Source: Bdellovibrio sp. ZAP7 (GTDB lineage: Bacteria > Bdellovibrionota > UBA1018 > CAIMNF01). Taken from it: a stretch of 64,000 nucleotides of DNA. The stretch spans positions 1 through 64,000 of the forward strand of contig CAMCGZ010000013.1 in assembly GCA_945874535.1 (NCBI GenBank). The letters run 5' to 3'. A model generated the notes under the pieces. The model had not been told where the DNA came from, did no database searches, and saw nothing but the letters and a program-made list of their open reading frames with translations. A program made the position numbers and the translations under genes. Position 1 is the stretch's first letter. Every line of letters begins with the position of its first letter. This document shows, piece after piece, positions 1 to 8,953 of this stretch.

Positions 1-566
1 GTGGGGGTTGGGGTCGGGGTCGGGGTCGGGGCGGCAGAACAAGTGATGGGAGGTGCGAGACAAACCGCGGTAGGGCCGGAAGTGCAGCAGGCACTTCCAT
101 CCCAAGACCCGGTCAGGGTTCCATTCGTACAACGGTCACCCACGCTACAAGCAGATGGAGCAGGAGCGGATCCCCCACTCGTTCCAGACCCGGAGCCACC
201 TCCGCCCGGCAAGACGCACGCGGTTCCGGATCCATTCAGGATGTAACCTGACGCACACGTGCAATCATTCATGCCCGGGGACTGCACACGGTTCGCGCCG
301 CAAGGGCTGGAAATTCCACAACCCGTTCCCCCAGGAAGCCCCTGGAAGGGCAACGTTCTGACTCCACAAGTGTAGGAACCCGCCCCGGAATAAACGCAGG
401 CACCGCCCGAAAGATTGTACTGTGCGGGGCACCTGATTTCACAATCTCCGAAGGAGTTCAGTTGGGCTGTTCCTCCGGAAGGCGCATTGCACACCGACCA
501 AGCCGATTCAGCGGTCAGTAGAAAGAAAAAAACCACCCCGAAACGCAACCACCCCGTTTTGAACAT
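1..566 (-). CDS. Cysteine-rich secreted protein with Pro-Thr tract (partial)
   Basis: Absent from the ORF track because it runs off the left edge. Reading the minus strand from ATG at 566, about 188 codons are open with no stop. The product begins with a signal-peptide-like stretch (basic start, then FGVVFFFLLTAESAWS). It continues as a mature part rich in Cys, Gly, Ser and Thr, with many regularly spaced cysteines, which suggests disulfide-bonded extracellular modules. Just before the window edge it enters a repeated Pro-Thr tract (PTPTPTPT), typical of a linker or stalk. No domain was recognised. The first 30-odd bases of the window are the repetitive DNA that encodes this tract. Location outside the cytoplasm is inferred from the signal peptide and cysteines. 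Most of the C-terminus is unseen. Confidence 0.72.
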   Translation of the reverse strand, partial: MFKTGWLRFGVVFFFLLTAESAWSVCNAPSGGTAQLNSFGDCEIRCPAQYNLSGGACVYSGAGSYTCGVRTLPFQGLPGGTGCGISSPCGANRVQSPGMNDCTCASGYILNGSGTACVLPGGGGSGSGTSGGSAPAPSACSVGDRCTNGTLTGSWDGSACCTSGPTAVCLAPPITCSAAPTPTPTPTP

Positions 567-602
567 GCGAAACCCTCTTCGGTTATCTTAACAGCTCGGT
601 TT

Positions 603-2759
603 TCAAAGCTCTTCTTTTTTTTTATAGACGAAAACCGTTGATTTCCGCAGGCGCCGGAACAAAAGCACCATCCAAAAACTCGCTGAAATCGCATAAGCCA
701 ACCCCATCCATGGAGTTCTCCGGTATTCCACTTCCACCTTTCCGGCCCCGTGGAATACCAGACCCGGATAAGCCTTGAAGAGCGTCAGATCGCGACCCGC
801 CTCGTCCCGGATTCGCATGCCGGGTTGAGGGTGAACCCGGAGATGAACCCAGGCCCCTGAGGACGGGAGATCAAAAAGGTAGCGTCCTTTCGTGTCTTGT
901 TGAAACTGCGGAAGCCCGGACGGGACTTTCGATCCGGACCCGTTCAGCAATGCTTGCTCGAAGGCATCGCGGTTCTCGGGGAAGATGCCAGGCGCCCGGG
1001 TGGATAGGCCATCCACAGCGGCTCTCATCCTTCCCAAAACAGGCCCTCCGAAATAGGGGTACTTACCGGTGGGTGTAGCAAAAAAAGCCTCGTGCGGATT
1101 GAAGAACACCGCACGTGCATGGAGGCTCGGATCCACGATCAGGATCTTCCGGTCTTCACCCTGGAACCGGAAGCCTCCACCGGGGATCCAAGGAGTCCCT
1201 TGCAATCCATTCTGTAAGACCTGCTTCCAGCAAGAACGCTTCGGTTCGGGGATCCATTCAAGATCAGTAGCGCCATAAGTGATGTAACCGATATCGAATA
1301 CATCGATCGCGTCCTTCAGCACCCTTTCGAATTCTTCGCATTGATTGAGAACCAGGTAGAAGTAATCCAACACCACGGGAGGGGAGAACAAGGTCACCAG
1401 GTAAGAACTGATCACAGCGTTTCCGTTGGAGCCTTCCCAGTGAAGCCCTCGGATGGACGAGAATCCCGGAAAGGCGCCGAGCAAGATGTAGTCGAGTCCG
1501 AAGTCACAGGCTCGAGTCCGACCGAGCACCAGGGTCCTGCCTCCCGCTCCCCGCCTCCACCCCTCCGGGTAGGCCTCGACCTCAAGCGGAGGCTTGAGTG
1601 ACAGACTCCCCATCGGGACATCCCACCACGGCCGCATTTGACTCCCGAGGGTGATCAGGCCCGCGACGATACTCCCTGCCATGCACCATCGGACCGTCCG
1701 ACGCGTGGATCCCGCATCGGCAGACAACAGAAGCCCGGACCAGAAGAGAATCCAAGCAGGCATCGCCAGGCGGTAAAAATGAAAAGGAGTCGACCAAGCG
1801 AAGTGCTCTTCCAAAGGAGGAAACAGGATCAGGGGTGCGTAAAGGATCGCTGCCAGAACCATCCAGACCGCACCTTTCCATCTTTGCCAGATCGAAAGAC
1901 CGCCGGTCAGGGTCATGAGGACGAGGACCCAGGTCGACTGCTGGAAGTAGATGGTCGAGGAAATCATCCAGTTCTTGTAAACCAGGAAGGGCAGCGTGAA
2001 AAAAGCGGTGGCAGCGAAGAGAGTCCCGAGTCCCTTCAACAAATCAGATCGCTTCCAACGACGGGAAACAGCAATCACCAGGTAGAGCAACCCTGCAAGA
2101 ATCCCCGTGATCAGATGCGATAGCACACAGTAACCGGTCCAAAAAAGCACCGACGTGCGAGGGGGGGGCGCCTTACTGAAGGCCAATCGGAGCAATTGGA
2201 AAAACCCGATGCCGGAAAGAAACTGGCTCGAGAGTCCGATCACCACAGCATCGAAAATGGACCACCCCTGCAAACTGGAGGATTCGAATTTTTGCATGTG
2301 GAACAGCCAAAGCAAGCCAGCAGCGAAGCAGATCCGGGTCCAAGCTTTTTGAAGGGTCAACACCCAGGAGCATTGCGATGCGAGAAAGAAAAATAAGATG
2401 GCCGCGACGTAGATCGGATAAATCTCGAACCCCGTCCAGCCACTCAACAGCTGAAGTCCGGCAAGGATGAAGTCCTCGAGCGGGGGATAAAAAAGGTTCT
2501 GAATCGAACCCATGAAAACCCGGTCCTGGAATCCGTGATACCCGACCTCCAGGAGTTGGGTCCCCCCGTAGGCGTGCCCCCCGTGATCAAAGTGATACCA
2601 GGTGAAATACCGGTAGAGCTGGTGCCAGGCCCACAACACCGAAAAGACATACCCTGCCAGGATCACCCAGGTGCTTTTCCTGATTTTAAGATGCCACTGT
2701 TTCAGTTTAGCCAAAGGTCGGGAAAAAATCGATCTTTTCACTCCATTTCTTTCTTGCAT
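603..2759 (-). CDS. Large multi-pass membrane protein, GT-C-like
   Basis: This 718-residue protein has about a dozen hydrophobic segments. A soluble stretch sits before the last one, and the protein ends in a basic tail. The first external region reads like GT-C-fold or 6-pyruvoyl-tetrahydropterin-synthase-related membrane proteins: an early HGGHAYGG stretch and then the FYPPLEDF motif after the second segment. Such proteins usually transfer sugars from lipid carriers or are uncharacterised, so a role in envelope glycosylation is inference only. It is divergent from the sigma-54 activator gene, with 34 bases between the two starts. It lies 36 bases upstream of the cysteine-rich protein gene on the same strand, so the two may be co-transcribed. 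The ORF start is the only sensible one. Confidence 0.7.
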   Translation of the reverse strand: MQERNGVKRSIFSRPLAKLKQWHLKIRKSTWVILAGYVFSVLWAWHQLYRYFTWYHFDHGGHAYGGTQLLEVGYHGFQDRVFMGSIQNLFYPPLEDFILAGLQLLSGWTGFEIYPIYVAAILFFFLASQCSWVLTLQKAWTRICFAAGLLWLFHMQKFESSSLQGWSIFDAVVIGLSSQFLSGIGFFQLLRLAFSKAPPPRTSVLFWTGYCVLSHLITGILAGLLYLVIAVSRRWKRSDLLKGLGTLFAATAFFTLPFLVYKNWMISSTIYFQQSTWVLVLMTLTGGLSIWQRWKGAVWMVLAAILYAPLILFPPLEEHFAWSTPFHFYRLAMPAWILFWSGLLLSADAGSTRRTVRWCMAGSIVAGLITLGSQMRPWWDVPMGSLSLKPPLEVEAYPEGWRRGAGGRTLVLGRTRACDFGLDYILLGAFPGFSSIRGLHWEGSNGNAVISSYLVTLFSPPVVLDYFYLVLNQCEEFERVLKDAIDVFDIGYITYGATDLEWIPEPKRSCWKQVLQNGLQGTPWIPGGGFRFQGEDRKILIVDPSLHARAVFFNPHEAFFATPTGKYPYFGGPVLGRMRAAVDGLSTRAPGIFPENRDAFEQALLNGSGSKVPSGLPQFQQDTKGRYLFDLPSSGAWVHLRVHPQPGMRIRDEAGRDLTLFKAYPGLVFHGAGKVEVEYRRTPWMGLAYAISASFWMVLLFRRLRKSTVFVYKKKEEL

Positions 2760-2782
2760 TTTTTACACGGAGCGTATAGAAT
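2754..2782 (+). promoter_or_regulatory. Candidate promoter of the sigma-54-type activator gene
   Basis: TTGCAT and TAGAAT are separated by 17 bases. The -10 matches the sigma-70 consensus at five of six positions, the -35 at only three of six. The expected transcript start lies about five bases before the ATG at 2794. The mRNA would then be almost leaderless, which agrees with the lack of a Shine-Dalgarno sequence there. The -35 overlaps the first codons of the divergent gene. Confidence 0.35.
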
Positions 2783-2793
2783 CCGACCACCTT

Positions 2794-4176
2794 ATGGGAA
2801 GCCCCTCAGCACTCCACACCATTCAGAAGCTCCAGCAGGAATTCGACGGAAGTCTCGAGTTTCTGAATCGCGAACTTCCTTTCGCGCGGTTCGCAATCGC
2901 CCGCTTCGATGCCAAGGGCGGCCTCCCTCAACAACTTTTCACCTCAGCTTCCTCTTTTCCGGCATTCGACCCTCGAACCCTCGACCAGGCCACCCGCCTG
3001 CGCCAAAGTATTGTGGAACCGCTCCATCAGGTGTTCATTGTACCCTGCCTCCATCAGGGTCAGATGAATGCGGTGCTGTTCGCAGCGCACGAAGGTGGCA
3101 AGTGGTCGGCAGGAGAACAGATCCTGGTGGAGCTTGCAGCTAGCGAACTCGGCCGGATGCTGGCACCGGTCCGTCCTGGCCTCACCCTGGGAACTCCTGT
3201 ACGGAACCTAGCCAAGAATCGGTCGGCATCCCACTCGACCCTGATCGGCTCGAGCAAAAAGCTCAAAGAAGTGCTTCACCTCGTGGAGCGCGTGGCTCCG
3301 ACCTCGGCCAGCGTGTTGGTTCTCGGCGAGAGCGGAACCGGTAAGGAACTCCTCGCTCGCCGGATTCACGAGCTCAGCCCCCGTAAGGATCACCCCTTCG
3401 TGGCCATCAACTGCGGAGCCATCACCGAGTCCTTGCTCGAGTCCGAGCTCTTCGGGCACGAGAAGGGTGCATTCACCGGCGCTGTGAACACCAAAAAAGG
3501 GCTGACCGAAGTGGCCCATGGCGGAACCCTGTTCCTCGATGAGATCGGCGAGCTGCCCCTCGCCCTCCAATCCAAGCTCCTTCGCTTCCTTCAGGAGGGA
3601 GAGATCTTCCGGGTGGGCGGAAAAGAATCCATCCGGGTGGACGTGCGGATCGTTTCGGCCACCAACCGCGACCTCGATGCCGAAATCCGTACCGGACGGT
3701 TCCGTGAAGACCTCTTCTATAGACTGAACACCATCACCGTCCAGTCGCCCGCCCTCCGGGAACGGATGGAAGACCTGAAGGACCTGATGGAACACTTCGC
3801 ACCGGGCCTGCACGGGCGGATGAGTCCGGAAGCCTTGGCCTTGATCCAGGCTTACCGCTGGCCGGGAAATATCCGTGAGCTTCAAAACCTGACCGAACGT
3901 CTCCAGATCTTGAGCGGTGGCTCTAAAATCGAAGGCAAGGATCTCCCAGCTTCGATCCGCGAGCAAGCAATTACGGGCGGCAGCCTGGTCCTGTCGGGCC
4001 CCCCTCCGGTCGAGATGGCTCTTGAAGAGCTCGAGCGGATCCACATCTTACGTTGCCTTCAACACCACGATGGAAACAAGACCCGGGCGGCACAGAGCCT
4101 CGGGATCACGATTAAAACCCTGTATAACAAGCTTCATCGCTACGGAATCTTGGACAAAAGTGAAGCAAAACTGTAA
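2794..4176 (+). CDS. Sigma-54-dependent transcriptional activator with GAF-like sensor
   Basis: This is an NtrC/NorR-type enhancer-binding protein of 460 residues. Residues 1-125 form a GAF-like sensory region with no phospho-acceptor receiver domain. The AAA+ ATPase follows: Walker A GESGTGKE at 178-185, the sigma-54-contacting GAFTGA loop at 225-230, and Walker B GGTLFLDE at 243-250. A Fis-type helix-turn-helix lies at about 419-450 ([18 protein letters not shown]). All elements needed to remodel sigma-54 polymerase are intact. The ORF track extends the start to 2671, but those 41 codons lie antisense over the neighbouring gene and precede the GAF region, so ATG 2794 is preferred. It lacks a good ribosome site and may be leaderless. 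A lysine-rich protein gene follows 31 bases downstream. The signal it senses and its targets are unknown. Confidence 0.88.
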   Translation: MGSPSALHTIQKLQQEFDGSLEFLNRELPFARFAIARFDAKGGLPQQLFTSASSFPAFDPRTLDQATRLRQSIVEPLHQVFIVPCLHQGQMNAVLFAAHEGGKWSAGEQILVELAASELGRMLAPVRPGLTLGTPVRNLAKNRSASHSTLIGSSKKLKEVLHLVERVAPTSASVLVLGESGTGKELLARRIHELSPRKDHPFVAINCGAITESLLESELFGHEKGAFTGAVNTKKGLTEVAHGGTLFLDEIGELPLALQSKLLRFLQEGEIFRVGGKESIRVDVRIVSATNRDLDAEIRTGRFREDLFYRLNTITVQSPALRERMEDLKDLMEHFAPGLHGRMSPEALALIQAYRWPGNIRELQNLTERLQILSGGSKIEGKDLPASIREQAITGGSLVLSGPPPVEMALEELERIHILRCLQHHDGNKTRAAQSLGITIKTLYNKLHRYGILDKSEAKL

Positions 4177-4207
4177 AACCAACCCCTGACCCCGGAAGGA
4201 AAAACCC

Positions 4208-4708
4208 ATGGCAAAAGCAAAAAAAGAACTGACCAAAAAAACCAAAAAAACCAAAAAAACCACCCCGGCCACCCAGGCCACCACCAAGACGGCAACCAAA
4301 GCGACCTCTAAAGCCGCTGCCAAGCCCGTGGCCAAAAGCGCCAAGAAGGTAGAACCCAAAGTGAAGCTCGCCATCGAAACCAAAAAGGGTGACAAAAAGT
4401 CGAAGGTTCTCGAGGTCAAAGCCGAGATCCTCACCGAAGGCCAGACCAACGAAGAAGACGAGGAGGAGCTCGAAGCCGCCCAGGCTCAGGCTTCCGCCTC
4501 CGGTTTGGCTATGGCAGCAGCGACCGCAGGTGCTGAAACCACCGCCGGATCCCTCAAGAATTTCCGTCATCACCCCGACATCGAGAACTTCTACCGCTTC
4601 ATCTATGAGAACGATCTGCGTTACGAAGCACTCGACATCATCGCCGTGATGGCCTCCCAGCGCGCGAACATTCGCGCCAACAAGGCCGCAAAAGCCAAGA
4701 CGAACTGA
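4208..4708 (+). CDS. Lysine/alanine-rich histone-H1-like protein
   Basis: The protein has 166 residues and a clear ribosome site (GGAAGGA) before the ATG. Residues 1-75 are almost entirely Lys, Thr, Ala and Pro (KKTKKTKKTTPAT and similar). This composition is shared with histone H1-like and AlgP/HupB-tail proteins and fits nonspecific DNA or RNA binding. A short acidic stretch follows (NEEDEEELEAAQ), then an Ala-rich linker. The last 50 residues are a compact, non-repetitive segment (NFRHHPDIENFYRFIYEND) ending in a basic tail. That segment looks folded and conserved but was not recognised. The gene follows the sigma-54 activator gene closely and may share its transcript. A nucleoid-associated role is inference from composition. 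Confidence 0.72.
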   Translation: MAKAKKELTKKTKKTKKTTPATQATTKTATKATSKAAAKPVAKSAKKVEPKVKLAIETKKGDKKSKVLEVKAEILTEGQTNEEDEEELEAAQAQASASGLAMAAATAGAETTAGSLKNFRHHPDIENFYRFIYENDLRYEALDIIAVMASQRANIRANKAAKAKTN

Positions 4709-4717
4709 ACCGGCGTA

Positions 4718-5335
4718 TCAAACCTTCTCAGCCAGGAGGAGCAGACTCGGGAGCGGATGCCCCCGGGACGGATCCGCCGGCTGACGCCCCACCTTCCGGA
4801 TACGAAAGCCGCTTTGCTCGATCATCGAGCAGGCGGCTTTTTCGTTCCAGGGATGCAGGTACCTGGATGGACCGGAAAGATCCCCCTCGCGATCCTCGAA
4901 AGACTCTTGCCCCTCGTAAAGGATCAGTCCGAATATGCCCTGTGGCTTCAATCCCCGGAAGGCGGTGGCCACGATTCGCTGGGTCTCTTCGGGAGTGAAG
5001 TGATGGAGGGATCGGTTGGCCCAGATCGCATCGTAGTCCCCTTCCTTGAGCGATAAGAGCAGGAGGTTCCGCTCCAGAACCTCGACCCCGGGAACCCTCT
5101 CCCTGGCCCACTTGGCCCGTACGGGTCCAAGCTCAACCCCGACTCCCCGGAAGCCTGCTTTCGAGAAAAGGATCAAATCATCGCCTGCACCACATCCCAG
5201 ATCCAAGACCCTGCCCCCCGGAGGCAGAAGTTCGGCGAAAGGAAGGAGCTCGCCCGGATTCCGGGTCCGGGAAGAGAGCTCCAGCAGGCGATGGGCATGA
5301 TGCTCGTAATAGGCGACGGAGTCTGGGCTTTTCAT
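4718..5335 (-). CDS. Class I SAM-dependent methyltransferase
   Basis: This 205-residue protein has the Rossmann-fold methyltransferase signature. Motif I is GRVLDLGCGAGDDLILF at about 41-57, an acidic residue (VGVELG) ends strand 2, and ANRSLHHFTPEE occupies the motif IV region, as in UbiE/Methyltransf_11 members. The substrate cannot be read from sequence; small molecules, quinones or lipids are all possible. It is convergent with the lysine-rich protein gene, with 9 bases between the stop codons. It is divergent from the secreted-protein gene at 5367, leaving about 30 bases for both promoters. Confidence 0.82.
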   Translation of the reverse strand: MKSPDSVAYYEHHAHRLLELSSRTRNPGELLPFAELLPPGGRVLDLGCGAGDDLILFSKAGFRGVGVELGPVRAKWARERVPGVEVLERNLLLLSLKEGDYDAIWANRSLHHFTPEETQRIVATAFRGLKPQGIFGLILYEGQESFEDREGDLSGPSRYLHPWNEKAACSMIEQSGFRIRKVGRQPADPSRGHPLPSLLLLAEKV

Positions 5336-5366
5336 TTGGGGGTCCTTCGGCTACAAGACTACCTCC

Positions 5367-6329
5367 ATGAGAGCGAGAATCACAATGTTTCAGGCCCTGT
5401 TGACCCTCATCGGCACCCTGTTTGCCCCCACCTCCCAGGCACAGTCGGATTATCCCTGGATCGAAGTCACCCGGACCATCGAAGGGATGGAGGATCCGGC
5501 CCGCATCAAGGAAGTGATTGAGAACCGGATTCCCGGTTTTTTGAAGCAGCTCGAACAGGACCATGAGACGCCGCTCCTGTTTCAATTCTGGGGCATGAGC
5601 CGGAACATCGACGAGAGCCACCTCTCGACCGGACGGAGAACCGTCCCCCCCACCATCCTGAGGGCCTTCAACACCATTTGGAATGTGGGCTACGACTCGT
5701 CTTATATTCATGGCCACGCAGGCCTGACCCACACCTACGGTTACCTGTTTTCGAACCTCGAGACCCCCTTCGGCCACAAGCGCGCACGCTACACCCGGAA
5801 TGAGATCGAGACCGGCTTCGGTCTTCCAGCCGGACTTTTCTCAGGACGTCCCTCCAAAGGGACTTTGTTTTCGAACCTAACCGTGTTCGCCGGAAAGATC
5901 GCCTTCCGGGATCATGAACCTGCAGTGAAGCTCCTCGACGAGGCGATCGGCCTGATCGGGCGGACCGCTCCTGCAGAATTGCTCTCTTATCCTTATGGCA
6001 CGCTTAAGGTGCGCCGCTTGGTGGAATGGACCCGGAACGACGCGTTCACTCTCGAACTCCGCACCGACATCGTGAGCTTTCCGAGAGCCAATACCGCCGG
6101 CCGGAATACCGCACTCCTCATTTATTCGATCGTCTATAAGAAGGACGGAAAAGACCGCGCCCGCCCGAGACTGATCACTGTGTTCCCGGTGGACTCCGGC
6201 TTTGCGAACAACCTCTTTAAGATCGAGGGACTTGGAGAACGAGTCCCCTTCAAGCTGAAATACAATGCCTCCGTACCAGGGGATCTGAATCCGGCCCTAC
6301 TCGTGGGCCGCAGGTTCATTGTCGAATGA
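5367..6329 (+). CDS. Secreted protein of unknown function, coupled to ABC exporter
   Basis: The protein has 320 residues. It opens with a signal peptide (hydrophobic FQALLTLIGTLFA, probable cleavage after TSQA). The mature part has no family I recognise. It is rich in aromatic and charged residues, with segments such as YDSSYIHGHAGLTHTYGYLF and a C-terminal beta-like region. The stop overlaps the start of the ABC ATPase gene by four bases (ATGA), so translation is coupled. The product may be a periplasmic partner or substrate-handling factor for the exporter. This is inferred from position alone. Confidence 0.65.
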   Translation: MRARITMFQALLTLIGTLFAPTSQAQSDYPWIEVTRTIEGMEDPARIKEVIENRIPGFLKQLEQDHETPLLFQFWGMSRNIDESHLSTGRRTVPPTILRAFNTIWNVGYDSSYIHGHAGLTHTYGYLFSNLETPFGHKRARYTRNEIETGFGLPAGLFSGRPSKGTLFSNLTVFAGKIAFRDHEPAVKLLDEAIGLIGRTAPAELLSYPYGTLKVRRLVEWTRNDAFTLELRTDIVSFPRANTAGRNTALLIYSIVYKKDGKDRARPRLITVFPVDSGFANNLFKIEGLGERVPFKLKYNASVPGDLNPALLVGRRFIVE

Positions 6330-7324
6330 GCGCGCCGACACCCGCCATTCGAGTGGATGGAGTCACCCGGAGCTTCCGCTCGGTTAAAAAAGAAGAAGGC
6401 CTAAAGGGCACCCTGAAGCTCTTGTTCAACCCCGAGTACGTGACCCACGAAGCACTGAAGGGGATCACCTTTTCCATTCCACCCGGTGAGTTCACCGGCC
6501 TCATCGGTGCGAACGGTGCGGGCAAGACCACCCTTCTGAAGATCCTGTCCGGATTGATCCCGCCGACCTCGGGCGAGGCCAAGGTGCTCGGCTTCACTCC
6601 TTTCGAGCGCTCGCTCGAGTTCAGAAAGCAAATTTCGATTGTCATGGGCCAAAAGGCCCAGCTCTGGTGGGACCTCCCTGCCATCGAAGCGTTTGATCTG
6701 CTCCGGGCGCTTTACCAGATCCCGCGTGATCTTTACAGGAAGAGAGTGGAAGAGCTCACGACGCTCTTGGGAGTGGACAAGCACCTGAACACCCAGATCC
6801 GTCGCCTCTCTCTTGGAGAGCGCATGAAGATGGAAGTGATCGGCGCGATCCTCCATCTGCCTCGGGTGATTTTCCTGGATGAGCCCACCATTGGCTTGGA
6901 TGTTTTAGCGGCCAAGCGCCTGCGCGAGTTCCTGAAAGCCCACAACCAGAAAGAGGGCGCGACCATCATCCTGACTTCGCACAACATGGACGACATCTCG
7001 GAGCTCTGCCGGAGGATCCTGCTCATCAAGGAAGGCTCGATGATTTTCGACGGCGATCCGCACACCCTCATGCGCCAGGACGAATGCGTGCTCAGAATCA
7101 AACTCCTCTCGGAGCCCGTGCTCGAAGAGTTTGCACGCAAGATGGAAGCTCCTTCGGACCGGGTCCAAAAGGACGAGGAAGACCCGACCACCTATCTGCT
7201 GACCATTCATCGCACCCGGATGACCGAGACCTTCCAACGTCTGCTCGCCCAGTTCGAGGTGGCCGACATCGGAATCCAGGAAGCCTCGCTCGAGCGGGTC
7301 ATCCAGAAGATCTACCAGAACTGA
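6326..7324 (+). CDS. ABC-2 exporter ATP-binding subunit (COG4586 type)
   Basis: This is the ATPase of an ABC exporter. Walker A is GANGAGKTT at 61-69, the signature LSLGERMKME at 161-170 and Walker B VIFLDEPT at 181-188, followed by the switch histidine in LTSHNMDD. The N-terminal lead-in with KKEEGLKGTLKLLF before the Walker A, and the 332-residue length with a C-terminal extension past the core, match COG4586 rather than the shorter DrrA type. That family is encoded with two permeases of COG4587 and COG3694, exactly the arrangement here. Export of a lipid, glycan or drug-like compound is possible; the substrate is unknown. Confidence 0.88.
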   Translation: MSAPTPAIRVDGVTRSFRSVKKEEGLKGTLKLLFNPEYVTHEALKGITFSIPPGEFTGLIGANGAGKTTLLKILSGLIPPTSGEAKVLGFTPFERSLEFRKQISIVMGQKAQLWWDLPAIEAFDLLRALYQIPRDLYRKRVEELTTLLGVDKHLNTQIRRLSLGERMKMEVIGAILHLPRVIFLDEPTIGLDVLAAKRLREFLKAHNQKEGATIILTSHNMDDISELCRRILLIKEGSMIFDGDPHTLMRQDECVLRIKLLSEPVLEEFARKMEAPSDRVQKDEEDPTTYLLTIHRTRMTETFQRLLAQFEVADIGIQEASLERVIQKIYQN

Positions 7325-7334
7325 GGATGCGCGG

Positions 7335-8150
7335 ATGAGTCTTGCAAGCAGTCTGGCATGGCATTTGGAATGGAGACGGGCGGCGATCGCAAACGGGATC
7401 AAAGCCGCGCTGGCCTACCGGGGTGAGTTCTTTGTAGGACTCTTCGGGTCAGCGATTGTGCCAGTCGGGATCCAACTCATGCTCTGGAATGCCATCTTCA
7501 AATCGGGTGGTGTCGAGAGCTTTGCCGGGATGTCCTACCCCGAGCTGATCGCCTATACCTGGACCACGCTCCTGTTCAGCCAGATCCGGGGTGGCGACTA
7601 CGACTTCGAACTGATCGAGCATATCCGGACCGGAACGCTTTCGAACTTCTTGCTCCGACCGGTGGGCGTGGTCGAGTTCGTGTTCTTTCAGGGCTTCGGA
7701 GACAAACTCTACACCACGGCTCTTTGCCTCCTGGCCGGGTTCGCGGCGACGGCTTTTACCAAGCTCACTTTGGGCCACCTGTTGCTCGCCATCACGCTCG
7801 CTCTCATGGGGAATGTGATCGGCTACCTCTTTGGAGCCCTGCTATCCGCCACCGCTTTCTATTGGGAGAACGCCTTTGCGGTCCTGATGGTGAAGAACAT
7901 GGTGGTGAGTCTTCTTTGCGGAGAAGTGATCCCACTTTCGATCGTTCCTGAACAGTATTCTTGGGTCTGGAAGAGCACTCCCTTTTATCTCTTTGTATAT
8001 GGTCCGACCCAGATCGCACTCGGCAAGTGGGAGCTCGCGCAGATCTATCGCGAATTCGGAATCGCACTCCTTTGGATACTGGCCCTGCTCGGGGCGGTCA
8101 AACTCGTGTGGCGTCATTCGATTCGCCACTATCAAGGAATCGGAGGCTGA
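7335..8150 (+). CDS. ABC-2 exporter permease (COG4587 type)
   Basis: This 271-residue integral membrane protein has about six hydrophobic segments and the ABC-2 permease pattern. A cytoplasmic N-terminal amphipathic helix (SLAWHLEWRRAAIANGIKAALAY) precedes the first membrane span. The segment EHIRTGTLSNFLLRPVG is the conserved coupling-helix region of this family. It starts 10 bases after the ATPase gene and is followed by a second, non-identical permease, so the exporter is predicted to be a heterodimer in the membrane with two ATPase copies. Confidence 0.85.
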   Translation: MSLASSLAWHLEWRRAAIANGIKAALAYRGEFFVGLFGSAIVPVGIQLMLWNAIFKSGGVESFAGMSYPELIAYTWTTLLFSQIRGGDYDFELIEHIRTGTLSNFLLRPVGVVEFVFFQGFGDKLYTTALCLLAGFAATAFTKLTLGHLLLAITLALMGNVIGYLFGALLSATAFYWENAFAVLMVKNMVVSLLCGEVIPLSIVPEQYSWVWKSTPFYLFVYGPTQIALGKWELAQIYREFGIALLWILALLGAVKLVWRHSIRHYQGIGG

Positions 8151-8153
8151 GCC

Positions 8154-8939
8154 GTGCGCGTGTATTGGGATGTGTTCCTGACCAGCCTCAAAAACAATTT
8201 CGTCCGGGAGTTCATCTACCGTTCGAACACCATCGCCCTCACACTGGCCGACATGGTTTGGGTGGTGGTCGAGTTCGCCTTCTTCGAGGTGATCTACTCG
8301 AACACTCTTTCGATCAATGGCTGGACCCGCGAGCAGGTGTTCTTTTTCTTGGGCCTCTTCATCGCCTCGGACTCGCTCTTCACGACCTTCTTTCAGCGCG
8401 CCTTCTGGACCTTTCCGTTCATGGTGAACCACGGGGACTTCGACGCCCTTCTGACCAAACCCACGAACGCGGTCTTCCTCGCCACCTTCCGCGACATCAA
8501 CTTCACTCAGATCGTGAATCTGTTTCTGGGACTCTACATGGTCCATCACTACGGTGAGGCCGCAGGGTTCGCGGGCGGGCTGGCTTGGTTCGGAGTCGCC
8601 TTTTGGGTGCTGATCGGATTACTGACCCAGTATCTGGTTCGATTCTTTTTTGTGATCTGGGTGTTCTGGATCGAGCGCGGGATCATGGTGTCGCGTCTCT
8701 ACTACGCGTTCTATGCATTGGCGAACAAGCCCGAGGGGCTCTATCCACAGGCCGTGCGCTACCTGATCAAGACCGCACTCCCGTTTGCCTTCATGGGTTC
8801 GATTCCGGCCGAAGTGCTCACCGGTCGCGGAAGCGCCTGGAACTACGCACTCGTGATCGGGGTGCTCTCGCTTTACGGACTCTCGCTCGTGTTTCTTTGG
8901 AGGCGCGGTTTGCGCCGTTATCAGAGCGCGAGCTCCTGA
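8154..8939 (+). CDS. ABC-2 exporter permease (COG3694 type)
   Basis: The second permease has 261 residues and about six membrane segments. It carries the family pattern NHGDFDALLTKPTNAVFL in the position matching the partner's coupling helix. It starts with GTG three bases after the upstream stop, so the pair is translated together. Paired with the preceding permease and ATPase it completes an inner-membrane exporter. It is the last gene of the unit; the next 147 bases hold the palindromes before parA. Confidence 0.84.
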   Translation: MRVYWDVFLTSLKNNFVREFIYRSNTIALTLADMVWVVVEFAFFEVIYSNTLSINGWTREQVFFFLGLFIASDSLFTTFFQRAFWTFPFMVNHGDFDALLTKPTNAVFLATFRDINFTQIVNLFLGLYMVHHYGEAAGFAGGLAWFGVAFWVLIGLLTQYLVRFFFVIWVFWIERGIMVSRLYYAFYALANKPEGLYPQAVRYLIKTALPFAFMGSIPAEVLTGRGSAWNYALVIGVLSLYGLSLVFLWRRGLRRYQSASS

Positions 8940-8953
8940 AGCCGACACGCTTG

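Noticed and set aside
1-246. Plus-strand ORF of Gly-Val repeats at the left edge
   Set aside because: It is the opposite strand of the Pro-Thr tract of the cysteine-rich protein gene.
4112-4573. Gly/Phe-rich minus-strand ORF
   Set aside because: It is the mirror image of the lysine-rich protein gene; the plus-strand gene has a ribosome site and a clear protein pattern.
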